NCBI RefSeq assembly: GCF_018070045.1 | Contig: NZ_JAGPYK010000010.1 | Span: forward strand, 124,001 to 188,000 | From: Micromonospora sp. U21 | GTDB lineage: Bacteria > Actinomycetota > Actinomycetes > Mycobacteriales > Micromonosporaceae | Reading direction: 5' to 3' | Length of the DNA stretch: 64,000 nt | Shown here: positions 35,248-44,413 of the stretch, piece by piece | How positions within the stretch are numbered: the stretch's first letter is position 1 | Layout: every line of letters begins with the position of its first letter | Notes under the pieces: model-generated | Seen by the model: the letters and a program-made list of their open reading frames with translations, nothing else | The model's database searches: none | Told to the model about the DNA's origin: nothing | Made by a program: the position numbers and the translations under genes

Positions 35248-36339
35248 TCAGACGGTGGTCAGTGAGGTCGCGGCCAGATTGAAGATCACCCGGTTCTCGG
35301 TGTCCTGCCGGCCGTCCAGGCCGTACTTGGCCCGGAAGAGCTCCAGCACCCGGTTGTAGATCTCGGGCGCCAGCTCGTCGGCCTCGCCGATGGCGAAGAC
35401 CTCGCCGGCCGCCTCGGGCCGGTCCAGCACGACGCTCAGCCCGGCCAGCCCGTGCCGGGCCACGTTGCGCACCAGGTCGGTGCCGGCGATGTACCAGTCG
35501 CCGTCGGAGCGTACGTAGAGCGCCTCGCAGGTCTCCAGGTCCCGCCCAGCCTGGCGCAGGCAGAGCCGCAGGCTGAGGCAGGCCTCCAGATCCTCCAGGG
35601 GCGCGGTCTCCCACAGCTCGGCGAACCGGTCGTCGACGAACTCGCCCAGCGGAGTGGAGACGAACGCCTCGATCTGCTGGGTGTCGAAGGTGCTGCCCTG
35701 CACCGGGAAGAACGAGATGAACGCCTTGCCGTCCCAGCGGTACATCTGCACCGAGGGGGCGGCGCTGTAGACCCGGACCTGGAGCCGGGCGCGGGCCGCT
35801 TCCGGCAGCTCCTCGCGGAGCCGGGCCAGGTGCCACAGGTTGTTGAGGATGGCCACCGAGGCGTCCCGTCGGCGCAGCTCCTCGCCGCGCAGCCGGACCG
35901 CCGGTGAGTCCGGGTCCAGCAGCAGCACCTTGACGGTGGCGCCGTTGGCGAGCGCGGAGCGCAGCGCGGCCACGAACCGGCTCGCGTACGGGCCCTCCAG
36001 CATGCTGGTCCAGGTCTCCAGGATGGCCACGATCTCCCGGCACTGGGCGACCCGTTCGATCAGCGCGTCCCGGTCCAACCGGGGATGCTCGATGATGCTG
36101 ACCGTCTGGAGTTCGCGGAAGAGCGGGTTGAGCACCACATAGGTCAGCAGCGTCATGATCAGCGCGGCGCCGATGTTGAGGTAGAGGTCGCCGGCGAAGC
36201 TGCCGGTCTCCCGTCGGGACGCCTGCCACGCCCGCACGATCATCCAGATCGCGCCGCCGGCCAGAGCCACCAGCACGAGCACGTGGCGCCGACGCCGGCG
36301 CAGGGTGTTGCGCCCTCGCACCCACCACGTCCCCGACAT
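35248..36339 (-). CDS. Membrane protein with a phospholipase-D-like cytoplasmic region
   Basis: The 363-residue protein starts at ATG 36339 (GGGGAGCGG upstream). It has two N-terminal helices (about 18-40 and 52-75), then a soluble domain with the sequence SALANGATVKVLLLDPDSPAVRLRGEEL, a pattern seen in PLD-superfamily-like proteins. MYRWDGKAFISFFPVQ and FVDDRFAELWETA are also seen. The canonical HxKxxxxD motif is not present, so catalytic activity is uncertain. It converges on nadC and lies upstream of coaX on the other strand. Confidence 0.65.
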   Translation of the reverse strand: MSGTWWVRGRNTLRRRRRHVLVLVALAGGAIWMIVRAWQASRRETGSFAGDLYLNIGAALIMTLLTYVVLNPLFRELQTVSIIEHPRLDRDALIERVAQCREIVAILETWTSMLEGPYASRFVAALRSALANGATVKVLLLDPDSPAVRLRGEELRRRDASVAILNNLWHLARLREELPEAARARLQVRVYSAAPSVQMYRWDGKAFISFFPVQGSTFDTQQIEAFVSTPLGEFVDDRFAELWETAPLEDLEACLSLRLCLRQAGRDLETCEALYVRSDGDWYIAGTDLVRNVARHGLAGLSVVLDRPEAAGEVFAIGEADELAPEIYNRVLELFRAKYGLDGRQDTENRVIFNLAATSLTTV

Positions 36340-36445
36340 GTCCGCTCCCCGTCCGGCCGCGCCGTGGATCGACCTGTGTTCATGTCGTGATGGCACCAGG
36401 ATACGGTCCGCCGGCCGGTCCGCGCCCGCCCGGACGGTCGTTGTC

Positions 36446-36451
36446 TAGGCT
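36446..36451 (+). promoter_or_regulatory. -10 element TAGGCT of coaX
   Basis: Begins 12 nt before the GTG at 36458, fitting a leaderless transcript. Confidence 0.55.
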
Positions 36452-36457
36452 TCGTGC

Positions 36458-37216
36458 GTGCTGCTCTGCATCGACATCGGAAACACCAACACCGTGCTGG
36501 CGACCTTCGACGGCGACAAGCTGGTGCACTCCTGGCGGATCAAGACCGACGCCCGCTCGACGGCGGACGAGCTGGGTCTGATGTTCCGGGGTCTGCTCGC
36601 GGGGGACAACGTCGAGATCACCGGCGTGGCCGCCTGCTCCACCGTGCCGGCCGCGCTGCGCTCGCTGCGCACCATGCTCGGCCGCTACTACGCCGACCTG
36701 CCGAGCGTGATCGTCGAGCCCGGGGTGCGGACCGGGGTTCAGCTGGCGATCGACAACCCGAAGGAGGTGGGCGCCGACCGGGTGGTGAACACCCTGGCCG
36801 CGTACACGCTCTACGGCGGGCCGTCGATCGTGGTGGACTTCGGTACCACCACCAACTTCGACGTGATCAGCGGTCGGGGTGAGTTCCTCGGCGGGGCGTT
36901 CGCCCCGGGCATCGAGATCTCCTTCGACGCGCTGGCCGCCAGGGCCGCCCAGCTGCGCAAGGTCGAGGCCACCAAGCCCCGCTCGGTGATCGGCAAGAAC
37001 ACCGTGGAGTGCCTCCAGTCCGGCCTGTACTTCGGCTTCGCCGGGCAGGTGGACCGGATCGTCGAGCGGATGACCGAGGAGTTGGGCGAGGTGAAGGCGG
37101 TGATCGCCACCGGCGGCCTCGCCTCGCTGGTGATCAACGAGTGCCACACCATCACCCACCACGAGCCGATGATCACACTGATCGGTCTGCGGATGGTCTA
37201 CGACCGGAACCTGTGA
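36458..37216 (+). CDS. coaX: Type III pantothenate kinase
   Basis: Phosphorylates pantothenate, the first step toward coenzyme A. The 252-residue ASKHA-fold protein begins MLLCIDIGNTNTVLATFDG (phosphate-binding motif). It continues with VGADRVVNTLAAYTLYGGPSIVVDFGTTTNFDVI and the FLGGAFAPGIEISFDALAARAAQL block. Its presence with panC and panD completes a local vitamin B5/CoA group. Confidence 0.96.
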   Translation: MLLCIDIGNTNTVLATFDGDKLVHSWRIKTDARSTADELGLMFRGLLAGDNVEITGVAACSTVPAALRSLRTMLGRYYADLPSVIVEPGVRTGVQLAIDNPKEVGADRVVNTLAAYTLYGGPSIVVDFGTTTNFDVISGRGEFLGGAFAPGIEISFDALAARAAQLRKVEATKPRSVIGKNTVECLQSGLYFGFAGQVDRIVERMTEELGEVKAVIATGGLASLVINECHTITHHEPMITLIGLRMVYDRNL

Positions 37217-37226
37217 CCCCCGTGCT

Positions 37227-37970
37227 TCAGCGCCGGCGGGCGCGGAAGGCCAGTGTCCGGTACGGCAGCTCGAAGGTCTCCCGCCCGACGAGGTCCGGAT
37301 GGCTGGCCAGGAGTCCCCGTACCTCTCGGTCGATCTTCTCCCGTTCCTCCATCGGCGCTGTGAGCCAGTAGGAGCGGGTGTGCAGCATGCCGAGCAGTTC
37401 GTCCGGGGTGAGCAGCGTCCGGTGCGCGAACTGGGCCACCTCCACCGGCCCGAAGGCCGGGCCGAAGCCGGTGACCTGTTCGAACAGGTTGGCCGAGTTG
37501 TCCCGGAGGTCGGCGATCCGGCTCAGCTCGACCACCCAGCTGGCCGCCCGGTCGTCACGGACGTTCCAGATCGGCGCGAACGTCCCGCCCGGCCGCAGCA
37601 CCCGGGCGACCTCGGCGTGCGCGGGCTCCCTGTCGAACCAGTGGTAGGCCTGGCCGACCAGCACCCCGTCGGCGCTGCCGTCCGGTAGCGGCATCGATTC
37701 GGCGCTGCCGGCCAGGGCCGTTACGTCGGGGGTGGCGGCGTCCAGTTGGGCCCGCATGCCGGGGTCGGGCTCCACCGGCAGCACCTGGTGGCCCAGTGCC
37801 CGTACGGCCCTGGTCAGGATGCCGGTGCCCGCCCCGAGGTCGACGACCTGGGCGGCGTCGCTCAGCCCGTCAAGCGCCCAGCGGACCGCCTCTTGCGGAT
37901 AACTGGGACGAAACCGGTCATAGTCACTCGCCGCGGCACCGAAGGAGAGGGCGTGAGTGTGATCGGCCAT
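37227..37970 (-). CDS. Class I SAM-dependent methyltransferase
   Basis: A 247-residue methyltransferase (Methyltransf_11 type) with motif I VVDLGAGTGIL near 40-50, VLPVEPDPGMRAQL, LPDGSADGVLVGQAYHWFD and VARVLRPGGTFAPIWNV. The substrate is unknown. TAACCT starts 13 nt before its ATG, suggesting a leaderless transcript. It is back-to-back with lysS and convergent with coaX. Confidence 0.85.
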   Translation of the reverse strand: MADHTHALSFGAAASDYDRFRPSYPQEAVRWALDGLSDAAQVVDLGAGTGILTRAVRALGHQVLPVEPDPGMRAQLDAATPDVTALAGSAESMPLPDGSADGVLVGQAYHWFDREPAHAEVARVLRPGGTFAPIWNVRDDRAASWVVELSRIADLRDNSANLFEQVTGFGPAFGPVEVAQFAHRTLLTPDELLGMLHTRSYWLTAPMEEREKIDREVRGLLASHPDLVGRETFELPYRTLAFRARRR

Positions 37971-37977
37971 GAGGCGC

Positions 37978-37983
37978 AGGTTA
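37978..37983 (-). promoter_or_regulatory. -10 element TAACCT of the 37970 methyltransferase
   Basis: On the minus strand its first T is 13 nt before the ATG at 37970. Confidence 0.45.
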
Positions 37984-38058
37984 TCTGGTAACGACCCTCA
38001 GGGCGCTTGAGTACGCTCGGGCCTGACCCCCCGTATCTCCGTGACGAGGAAGCGTGCC

Positions 38059-39567
38059 GTGAGCGAGCAGAACGCCGTGCCAGTGGACCCCGCCGACGAC
38101 CTTCCCGAGCAGATGAAGGTCCGCCGGGAGAAGCGGGACCGGATGATCGCCGACGGCATCGAGGCCTACCCGGTCGGATTCTCCCGCACCACCACCCTGT
38201 CCGAGGTCCGGGCGCGTTACGCCGACCTGCCGACCGACACCGCCACCGGCGACCAGGTCTCGGTCACCGGCCGGGTGATCTTCGTACGCAACACGGGCAA
38301 GCTCTGCTTCGCGACCTTGCGGGACGGCGACGGCACCGAGTTGCAGGCGATGCTCTCGCTGGACCGGGTCGGGCCGGAGCGGCTGGAGGCCTGGAAGCGG
38401 CTGGTCGACCTCGGCGACCACGTCGGCGTCACCGGCGAGGTGATCACCAGTCGCCGGGGTGAGCTGTCGGTGCTGGCCGAGCGCTGGGACATGACCGCCA
38501 AGGCGCTGCGGCCGTTGCCGGTGGCGCACAAGCCGCTCTCCGAGGAGGCGCGCGTCCGGCAGCGCTACGTCGACCTGATCGTCCGGCCGCAGGCCCGCCA
38601 GATGGTCCGTACCCGGTCCGCGGCGGTGCGCAGCCTTCGCGATTCGCTGCACGGGCAGGGCTTCATCGAGGTGGAAACTCCGATGCTGCAACTGCTGCAC
38701 GGCGGCGCGGCGGCCCGACCGTTCGTGACCCACAGCAATGCGTTGAACACCGATCTGTATCTGCGAATCGCTCCGGAACTGTTTCTCAAGCGCGCCGTGG
38801 TCGGCGGTGTCGACCGTGTCTTCGAGATCAACCGCAACTTCCGTAATGAGGGTGTCGACTCTTCGCACTCACCCGAGTTCGCGATGCTGGAGACGTACGA
38901 GGCGTACGGCGACTACGACACGATGGCCGAGTTGACCCGCAATCTCGTACAAGAGGCGGCGGTCGCGGTCAGCGGCTCGACCGTGGTGACCCACGCCAGC
39001 GGTCGGGAGTTCGACCTGGGCGGTGAGTGGCGGTCGGTGACCCTGTTCGGGGTGCTTTCCGAGGCGCTTGGCGAGGAGGTCACGGTCCGCACCGACCGGT
39101 CCCGCCTGGTGGAGTACGCGGACAAGGTGGGATTGGCCGTGGACCCGAAGTGGGGCCCGGGCAAGCTGGCCGAGGAACTGTTCGAGGAGCTGGTCGTCCC
39201 CGGCCTGGAGGCGCCGACCTTCGTCCGGGACTACCCGGAGGAGACCAGCCCGCTCACCCGGGCGCACCGCAGCGAGCCGGGGCTGGCCGAGAAGTGGGAC
39301 CTCTACGTTCTCGGGTTCGAGCTGGGCACCGCGTACTCCGAGCTGGTCGACCCGGTGGTGCAGCGGGAGCGGCTGGTGGCCCAGGCGCAGCTCGCCGCCC
39401 GCGGCGACGACGAGGCGATGCGTCTCGACGAGGACTTTCTCCGGGCGATGGAGTATGGAATGCCGCCGGCCGGCGGTATGGGAATGGGAATCGACCGGCT
39501 GTTGATGGCCCTGACCGGGCTCGGAATTCGGGAAACGATCCTCTTCCCGTTGGTCCGCCCCGAGTAG
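38059..39567 (+). CDS. lysS: Lysyl-tRNA synthetase (class II)
   Basis: The 502-residue enzyme has an N-terminal OB fold ([24 protein letters not shown]), motif 1 near [11 protein letters not shown], motif 2 [23 protein letters not shown] and motif 3 [21 protein letters not shown]. The GTG at 38059 (VSEQNAV) is chosen because GAGGAAG lies 8 nt upstream; an in-frame GTG at 38041 would add six residues. TACGCT at 38011-38016 may be its -10 element. Confidence 0.96.
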   Translation: MSEQNAVPVDPADDLPEQMKVRREKRDRMIADGIEAYPVGFSRTTTLSEVRARYADLPTDTATGDQVSVTGRVIFVRNTGKLCFATLRDGDGTELQAMLSLDRVGPERLEAWKRLVDLGDHVGVTGEVITSRRGELSVLAERWDMTAKALRPLPVAHKPLSEEARVRQRYVDLIVRPQARQMVRTRSAAVRSLRDSLHGQGFIEVETPMLQLLHGGAAARPFVTHSNALNTDLYLRIAPELFLKRAVVGGVDRVFEINRNFRNEGVDSSHSPEFAMLETYEAYGDYDTMAELTRNLVQEAAVAVSGSTVVTHASGREFDLGGEWRSVTLFGVLSEALGEEVTVRTDRSRLVEYADKVGLAVDPKWGPGKLAEELFEELVVPGLEAPTFVRDYPEETSPLTRAHRSEPGLAEKWDLYVLGFELGTAYSELVDPVVQRERLVAQAQLAARGDDEAMRLDEDFLRAMEYGMPPAGGMGMGIDRLLMALTGLGIRETILFPLVRPE

Positions 39568-39604
39568 TCCGGCTCGGCTCGTGCCGCGTCGATACCGCAT
39601 CCTA

Positions 39605-39635
39605 TTGACGGGGCGAGCAGCGCGCGGGTTATTGT
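39605..39635 (+). promoter_or_regulatory. Sigma-70-type promoter of lsr2
   Basis: TTGACG (39605-39610) and TATTGT (39630-39635) are separated by 19 nt. The short leader then forms a hairpin AGCAGG-AGCAC-CCTGCT (39645-39661) directly before the GAAAGGA ribosome site. This is among the strongest-looking promoters in the window. Confidence 0.65.
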
Positions 39636-39678
39636 GCTCTCGTTAGCAGGAGCACCCTGCTCGAAAGGAATGTGGGAC

Positions 39679-40023
39679 GTGGCCAAGCAGATCATTCACA
39701 AGCTGGTCGATGACCTGGACGGCGGGGACGCGGACGAGACCGTCAAGTTCGCGCTCGACGGCGTTCAGTACGAGATCGACCTGTCGAGTTCCAACGCCGC
39801 GAAATTGCGCGACGTATTCGCCCCCTACGTGGGCGCCGGCACCAAGGTGGGCCGGGGCGGCGTGGTGATCGGTGGACGGGCCGCCCGCGGCCGGGGCGGC
39901 GCGACCGCCGACCGGGAGCAGAACAAGGCGATCCGGGAGTGGGCCAAGAAGGCCGGCAAGGACATCTCGGACCGGGGGCGCATCCCGCAGGAGATCGTCG
40001 ACGAGTACCACGCGAAGCGCTGA
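39679..40023 (+). CDS. lsr2: Nucleoid-associated xenogeneic silencer Lsr2
   Basis: The 114-residue protein begins MAKQIIHKLVDDLDGG (N-terminal oligomerisation domain with VQYEIDLSSSNAAKLRDVFAPYV). It continues through a Gly/Arg linker (about 60-78) to the DNA-binding domain (IREWAKKAGKDISDRGRIPQEIVDEYHAK), whose RGR sequence inserts into AT-rich minor grooves. Lsr2 coats and silences AT-rich, often foreign, DNA. The GTG at 39679 matches the conserved N-terminus; an ATG nine bases earlier would add MWD. Confidence 0.95.
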   Translation: MAKQIIHKLVDDLDGGDADETVKFALDGVQYEIDLSSSNAAKLRDVFAPYVGAGTKVGRGGVVIGGRAARGRGGATADREQNKAIREWAKKAGKDISDRGRIPQEIVDEYHAKR

Positions 40024-40067
40024 TCCGTCAGCAGTCTGGTGGCCAGCGGCCGCCGCAGGGCGACACC

Positions 40068-40101
40068 GACGCCGGGCCGGAGCATTCTCCGGGCCGGCGT
40101 C
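40068..40101 (+). terminator. Hairpin after lsr2
   Basis: Arms 40068-40082 and 40087-40101 pair at 14 of 15 positions with a CATT loop. A likely lsr2 terminator. Confidence 0.55.
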
Positions 40102-40179
40102 GCCGTATTCCCGTCAGCCGCCGACCGGGCGCCGGAGGCCGGGCCCCGGGGTCGGGGAAGCATTCCCGCGCGACCGACG

Positions 40180-40222
40180 TTGTCCACAACCGGTGGAGCA
40201 GCTGTCCACAGCCTGTGGACAA
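40180..40222. promoter_or_regulatory. Cluster of three DnaA boxes upstream of clpC
   Basis: TTGTCCACA at 40180-40188, CTGTCCACA at 40202-40210 and, in opposite orientation, TTGTCCACA at 40222-40214. Two are perfect to the actinobacterial DnaA-box consensus and the third differs at one base. The last two also form an inverted repeat. The surrounding 518-bp gap (40024-40541) holds no convincing gene. Confidence 0.7.
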
Positions 40223-40318
40223 CCCTCCCCAGGGCCGGGTGCGGCGTTCGTCGCCGGCGTCGGTCCCCCTCCCCGGAGCCTTCCGGAGCCGGGAGAGGGC
40301 TTCCGTCGAGCCAGTCGG

Positions 40319-40336
40319 ATTTCGCTCTGCGCGTAG
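40319..40336 (+). promoter_or_regulatory. ClgR-like operator upstream of clpC
   Basis: ATTTCGCTCTGCGCGTAG matches the published actinobacterial ClgR consensus (CGCY, 4-nt spacer, GCGWWS with flanking W) at 16 of 18 positions. ClgR activates clp protease genes. TAGAGT at 40443-40448 could be the clpC -10 element. Confidence 0.5.
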
Positions 40337-40541
40337 CGACAGGGGTACCGGAACACCTTCTGAGCGCGGACGGTTGTTCAAAACGACGTGGAACCGACCC
40401 GTACCCGAGACACACGACCTCAGCTGAGTCGGTCAGCGACGATAGAGTAAGGAGGCACGGACGCCCGTCCCGGACGTTCGTGCACCGGCCCCGCCAAGAT
40501 CTTGACCATCAAGGCGCACGGCACGTGAGGAGCACGAGGGC

Positions 40542-43073
40542 ATGTTCGAGCGGTTCACCGACCGAGCGCGACGGGTTGTCGTCCTGGCCCAAGAAGAGGC
40601 CCGGATGCTCAACCACAACTACATCGGTACGGAACACATCCTGCTGGGCCTGATCCACGAAGGTGAAGGCGTCGCGGCAAAGGCCCTGGAGAGCCTCGGC
40701 ATCTCCCTGGAGGGCGTCCGCCAGCAGGTCGAGGAGATCATCGGCCAGGGCCAGCAGGCGCCGAGCGGGCACATCCCGTTCACGCCGCGGGCCAAGAAGG
40801 TGCTGGAGCTGTCGCTGCGCGAGGCGCTGCAGCTCGGCCACAACTACATCGGCACGGAGCACATCCTGCTCGGTCTGATCCGCGAGGGCGAGGGCGTCGC
40901 CGCCCAGGTGCTGGTCAAGCTCGGCGCCGACCTCAACCGGGTCCGCCAGCAGGTGATCCAGCTGCTCTCCGGCTACCAGGGCAAGGAGCCGGCCGCGGCG
41001 GGCGCCGCGCCGGGTGAGGCCGCGCCGTCGACCAGCCTGGTGCTGGACCAGTTCGGCCGCAACCTGACCCAGGCCGCCCGTGAGGGCAAGCTCGACCCGG
41101 TCATCGGGCGCGAGAAGGAAATCGAGCGGGTCATGCAGGTGCTCTCCCGCCGTACCAAGAACAACCCGGTCCTGATCGGTGAGCCCGGCGTCGGTAAGAC
41201 CGCCGTGGTGGAGGGCCTGTCCCAGAAGATCATCAAGGGCGAGGTGCCCGAGACGCTCAAGGACAAGCAGCTCTACACGCTCGACCTCGGTGCGTTGGTC
41301 GCCGGTTCCCGCTACCGCGGTGACTTCGAGGAGCGCCTCAAGAAGGTGCTCAAGGAGATCCGCACCCGCGGCGACATCATCCTGTTCATCGACGAGATCC
41401 ACACCCTGGTGGGTGCGGGTGCCGCCGAGGGCGCGATCGACGCGGCGAGCATCCTCAAGCCGATGCTGGCCCGTGGTGAGCTGCAGACCATTGGTGCCAC
41501 CACGCTCGACGAGTACCGCAAGCACCTGGAGAAGGACGCCGCGCTCGAGCGCCGGTTCCAGCCGATCCAGGTGGGTGAGCCGTCGCTGGCGCACACCATC
41601 GAGATCCTCAAGGGCCTGCGCGACCGCTACGAGGCGCACCACCGCGTCTCGATCACGGACGCGGCCCTGGTGGCTGCCGCAACTCTGGCCGATAGATACA
41701 TCTCCGACCGCTTCCTGCCGGACAAGGCGATCGACCTGATCGACGAGGCCGGTGCCCGGATGCGGATCCGCCGGATGACCGCGCCGCCAGACCTGCGTGA
41801 CTTCGACGAGCGCATCGCCCAGGTGCGTCGCGACAAGGAGTCCGCGATCGACGCGCAGGACTTCGAGCGCGCCGCCCAGCTGCGCGACAAGGAGAAGCAG
41901 CTCCTCGGCCAGAAGGCGCAGCGGGAGAAGGAGTGGAAGGCCGGTGACCTGGACGTCGTCAGCGAGGTTGACGACGAGCAGATCGCCGAGGTGCTCGGCA
42001 ACTGGACCGGCATCCCGGTCTACAAGCTGACCGAGGAGGAGACCTCGCGCCTGCTGCGCATGGAGGACGAGCTGCACAAGCGCGTCATCGGCCAGGAGGA
42101 CGCGGTCAAGGCGGTCTCGAAGGCGATCCGGCGTACCCGGGCCGGCCTGAAGGACCCGAAGCGCCCGTCGGGCTCGTTCATCTTCGCCGGCCCGTCCGGC
42201 GTCGGTAAGACCGAGCTGTCCAAGGCGCTCGCCGAGTTCCTCTTCGGCAGCGAGGACGCCCTCATCCAGCTGGACATGTCCGAGTTCCACGACCGCTACA
42301 CGGTCTCCCGGCTGGTGGGTGCCCCTCCCGGCTACGTCGGCTACGACGAGGGCGGGCAGCTGACCGAGAAGGTGCGGCGTCGGCCGTTCTCGGTGGTTCT
42401 CTTCGACGAGATCGAGAAGGCCCACCCGGACGTGTTCAACACGCTGCTCCAGATCCTGGAGGACGGTCGGCTCACCGACGGTCAGGGTCGGATCGTGGAC
42501 TTCAAGAACACGGTCATCATCCTGACGACCAACCTGGGCACCAGGGACGTCGCCAAGGCGGTGTCGCTCGGCTTCCAGCAGTCGGAGGACTCCGAGTCCA
42601 CCTACGACCGGATGAAGCAGAAGGTCAACGACGAGCTCAAGCAGCACTTCCGGCCTGAGTTCCTTAACCGGATCGACGACACCATCGTCTTCCACCAGCT
42701 GCGCCAGAACGAGATCCTCTCGATCGTGGACATCATGATCCAGCGGATCGAGACGCAGCTGCGCAACAAGGACATGGGTCTGGAGCTGACCGACAACGCC
42801 AAGAAGTACCTGGCGCTGAAGGGCTTCGACCCGGTGCTCGGTGCCCGTCCTCTGCGTCGCACGATCCAGCGCGACATTGAGGACAACCTCTCCGAGCGGA
42901 TCCTGTTCAACGAGCTGACCCCGGGTCAGATCGTTGTGGTGGACTGCGAGGGCGACCCGAACGACATCGACAAGTCCAAGCTCGTGTTCCACGGCGCGGA
43001 CAAGCCGGTCGAAGTTCCGGACGCCGTGCCGGCCGATCTCGGCGGCACCGCCGCCGCAGGCGCGGACGAGTAG
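40542..43073 (+). CDS. clpC: ATP-dependent Clp protease ATP-binding subunit ClpC
   Basis: Hexameric unfoldase that feeds substrates to ClpP. The 843-residue protein has two Clp-N repeats (about 1-150, each with the [13 protein letters not shown] motif) and AAA-1 with Walker A GEPGVGKT (213-220). A UVR-containing middle region follows (about 410-465, [32 protein letters not shown]). AAA-2 has GPSGVGKT (550-557) and [19 protein letters not shown] and GAGGG precede the ATG. A strong terminator follows, so it is monocistronic. DnaA- and ClgR-type sites lie upstream. Confidence 0.97.
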   Translation: MFERFTDRARRVVVLAQEEARMLNHNYIGTEHILLGLIHEGEGVAAKALESLGISLEGVRQQVEEIIGQGQQAPSGHIPFTPRAKKVLELSLREALQLGHNYIGTEHILLGLIREGEGVAAQVLVKLGADLNRVRQQVIQLLSGYQGKEPAAAGAAPGEAAPSTSLVLDQFGRNLTQAAREGKLDPVIGREKEIERVMQVLSRRTKNNPVLIGEPGVGKTAVVEGLSQKIIKGEVPETLKDKQLYTLDLGALVAGSRYRGDFEERLKKVLKEIRTRGDIILFIDEIHTLVGAGAAEGAIDAASILKPMLARGELQTIGATTLDEYRKHLEKDAALERRFQPIQVGEPSLAHTIEILKGLRDRYEAHHRVSITDAALVAAATLADRYISDRFLPDKAIDLIDEAGARMRIRRMTAPPDLRDFDERIAQVRRDKESAIDAQDFERAAQLRDKEKQLLGQKAQREKEWKAGDLDVVSEVDDEQIAEVLGNWTGIPVYKLTEEETSRLLRMEDELHKRVIGQEDAVKAVSKAIRRTRAGLKDPKRPSGSFIFAGPSGVGKTELSKALAEFLFGSEDALIQLDMSEFHDRYTVSRLVGAPPGYVGYDEGGQLTEKVRRRPFSVVLFDEIEKAHPDVFNTLLQILEDGRLTDGQGRIVDFKNTVIILTTNLGTRDVAKAVSLGFQQSEDSESTYDRMKQKVNDELKQHFRPEFLNRIDDTIVFHQLRQNEILSIVDIMIQRIETQLRNKDMGLELTDNAKKYLALKGFDPVLGARPLRRTIQRDIEDNLSERILFNELTPGQIVVVDCEGDPNDIDKSKLVFHGADKPVEVPDAVPADLGGTAAAGADE

Positions 43074-43087
43074 AACCAGCAGCAAGG

Positions 43088-43125
43088 GGCGGGGCCCCGG
43101 TGGTGAAAGCCACCGGGGCCCCGCC
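43088..43125 (+). terminator. Rho-independent terminator of clpC
   Basis: A perfect 16-bp stem (43088-43103 with 43110-43125, loop TGAAAG) is followed immediately by TTTT. Confidence 0.9.
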
Positions 43126-43201
43126 TTTTCGCTGTCCGTCGGCCCCGCCGCGCGCGGCTTCGACCTCGACGGTCGTCGTCCGCCTCGGCCGGTGTCGTTG
43201 C

Positions 43202-43280
43202 GGTGATCGACTCGGTGTCGGCGATGTCGCGGTGTCCTGGCGCCGTTGGCACCAATGTCGGCGATATGGAGTCGATCACC
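43202..43280. repeat. REP-like palindromic element between clpC and mutY (family 4)
   Basis: A 79-bp element bounded by the perfect inverted repeat GGTGATCGACTC / GAGTCGATCACC. It contains two copies of TGTCGGCGAT and a central imperfect TGGCGCC-GTT-GGCACCA hairpin. It lies between the convergent ends of clpC and mutY. The remainder of the 331-bp gap (43074-43405) shows no gene. Confidence 0.7.
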
Positions 43281-43405
43281 GACTCACGAGTCGGCCCGAC
43301 GCCGGGCCTCCGGCAGAGCGGCACTGCCTCCTGGAGGCAGACGCCTGCGGCGCGCCTCGCCCCCGTGGCGGGCGGGCGGCCGGGTGCACCGAAGGTTTGG
43401 GCGGG

Positions 43406-44317
43406 TCAGGCGGTGAGGTCGGCGGTGGGCAGGGACGGGCCGTCGCCGGCGAGGCGGAAGGCGTCGGTGCCGACCGGTTCCACCAGCCCGTCCTGCACCA
43501 GACCGGCGAGGGCCCGGGCGCGCTGCACGTCGTCGGTCCAGACCTGGTCCAGCCGTTGGTGCGGGACCGGTCCGGTGGTCTCCCGGAGCACCCCGAGCAG
43601 CAGCCCGCGTACCTGCCGGTCGGTGCCCGCGTACCGCTGTGGTCGGCGGGTGGGCCCGGCCGGCGCCTCCTGCCCGGAGGCCCGCCACGCGCAGACCGAC
43701 TCGACCGGGCAGGCAGCGCAGCGCGGTGACCGGGCCATGCAGATCACCGCTCCCAGCTCCATGAACGCCGCGCTCGCCAGCGCCGCGGCGGTCGGCTCCG
43801 AAGGCAGCAGCTCCTCGGTCGCGACCAGGTCGGCCGGCCGGGTGACGGTCCCCGCGTCCGGTTCGCCGGCCACCGCCCGGCAGACCACCCGGCGCACATT
43901 CGTGTCGACCACCGGGTGCCGCTGCCCGTACGCGAACGCGGCCACCGCCCGCGCCGTGTACGTGCCAACCCCGGGCAGCGCCAGCAACTGCTCCAGCCGG
44001 TCCGGCACCTGGCCGCCGTGCCGGTCCACGATCGCGACCGCGCACTCCCGCAGCCGGACCGCCCGGCGGGGGTAGCCGAGGCGCCCCCACATCCGGATCG
44101 CCTCGGCCGGGCTGTCCGCCGCCAGGGCGGCCGGATCCGGCCAGCGGACCATCCACGCCTGCCAGGCGGGGACCACCCGGACCACCGGCGTCTGCTGGAG
44201 CATGACCTCGCTGACCAGAATGGCCCACGGGCTGACGCCGGGCTCGCGCCATGGCAGGTCACGGGCGTGCTGTCGGTACCACTGGCTGACCAGGGTGGTG
44301 AAATCGGGTTGAGTCAT
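43406..44317 (-). CDS. mutY: A/G-specific adenine glycosylase
   Basis: Removes adenine mispaired with 8-oxoguanine. The 303-residue protein has VSEVMLQQTPV (catalytic Glu37), the helix-hairpin-helix LLALPGVGTYTARAVAAFAYG and DTNVRRVVCR with catalytic Asp138. The 4Fe-4S ligands Cys193-X6-Cys200-X2-Cys203-X5-Cys209 are also present. The C-terminal 8-oxoG-sensing part is short, as in other actinobacterial MutY. The start ATG is at 44317; the frame extends further but upstream sequence overlaps the divergent ACT gene. Confidence 0.94.
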   Translation of the reverse strand: MTQPDFTTLVSQWYRQHARDLPWREPGVSPWAILVSEVMLQQTPVVRVVPAWQAWMVRWPDPAALAADSPAEAIRMWGRLGYPRRAVRLRECAVAIVDRHGGQVPDRLEQLLALPGVGTYTARAVAAFAYGQRHPVVDTNVRRVVCRAVAGEPDAGTVTRPADLVATEELLPSEPTAAALASAAFMELGAVICMARSPRCAACPVESVCAWRASGQEAPAGPTRRPQRYAGTDRQVRGLLLGVLRETTGPVPHQRLDQVWTDDVQRARALAGLVQDGLVEPVGTDAFRLAGDGPSLPTADLTA

Positions 44318-44401
44318 CGCGCCGTCGATGATGTCACGAGGCGCGGTCCCGCTGGATGGGCGGCTCGGGCGGGGTGCCACGGCGGCGGCCGGCGGATCGG
44401 G

Positions 44402-44407
44402 CAGAAT
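44402..44407 (+). promoter_or_regulatory. -10 element CAGAAT upstream of 44414
   Basis: Begins 12 nt before the ATG, consistent with a leaderless transcript. Confidence 0.4.
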
Positions 44408-44413
44408 GCCCGG

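Noticed and set aside
40509..43085. Long open frame antisense to clpC (about 858 codons)
   Set aside because: It mirrors the clpC codons (Leu/Val/Asp/Gly-rich shadow) as expected on the reverse strand of a high-GC gene. It has no motif, promoter or ribosome site, and clpC itself is unmistakable.
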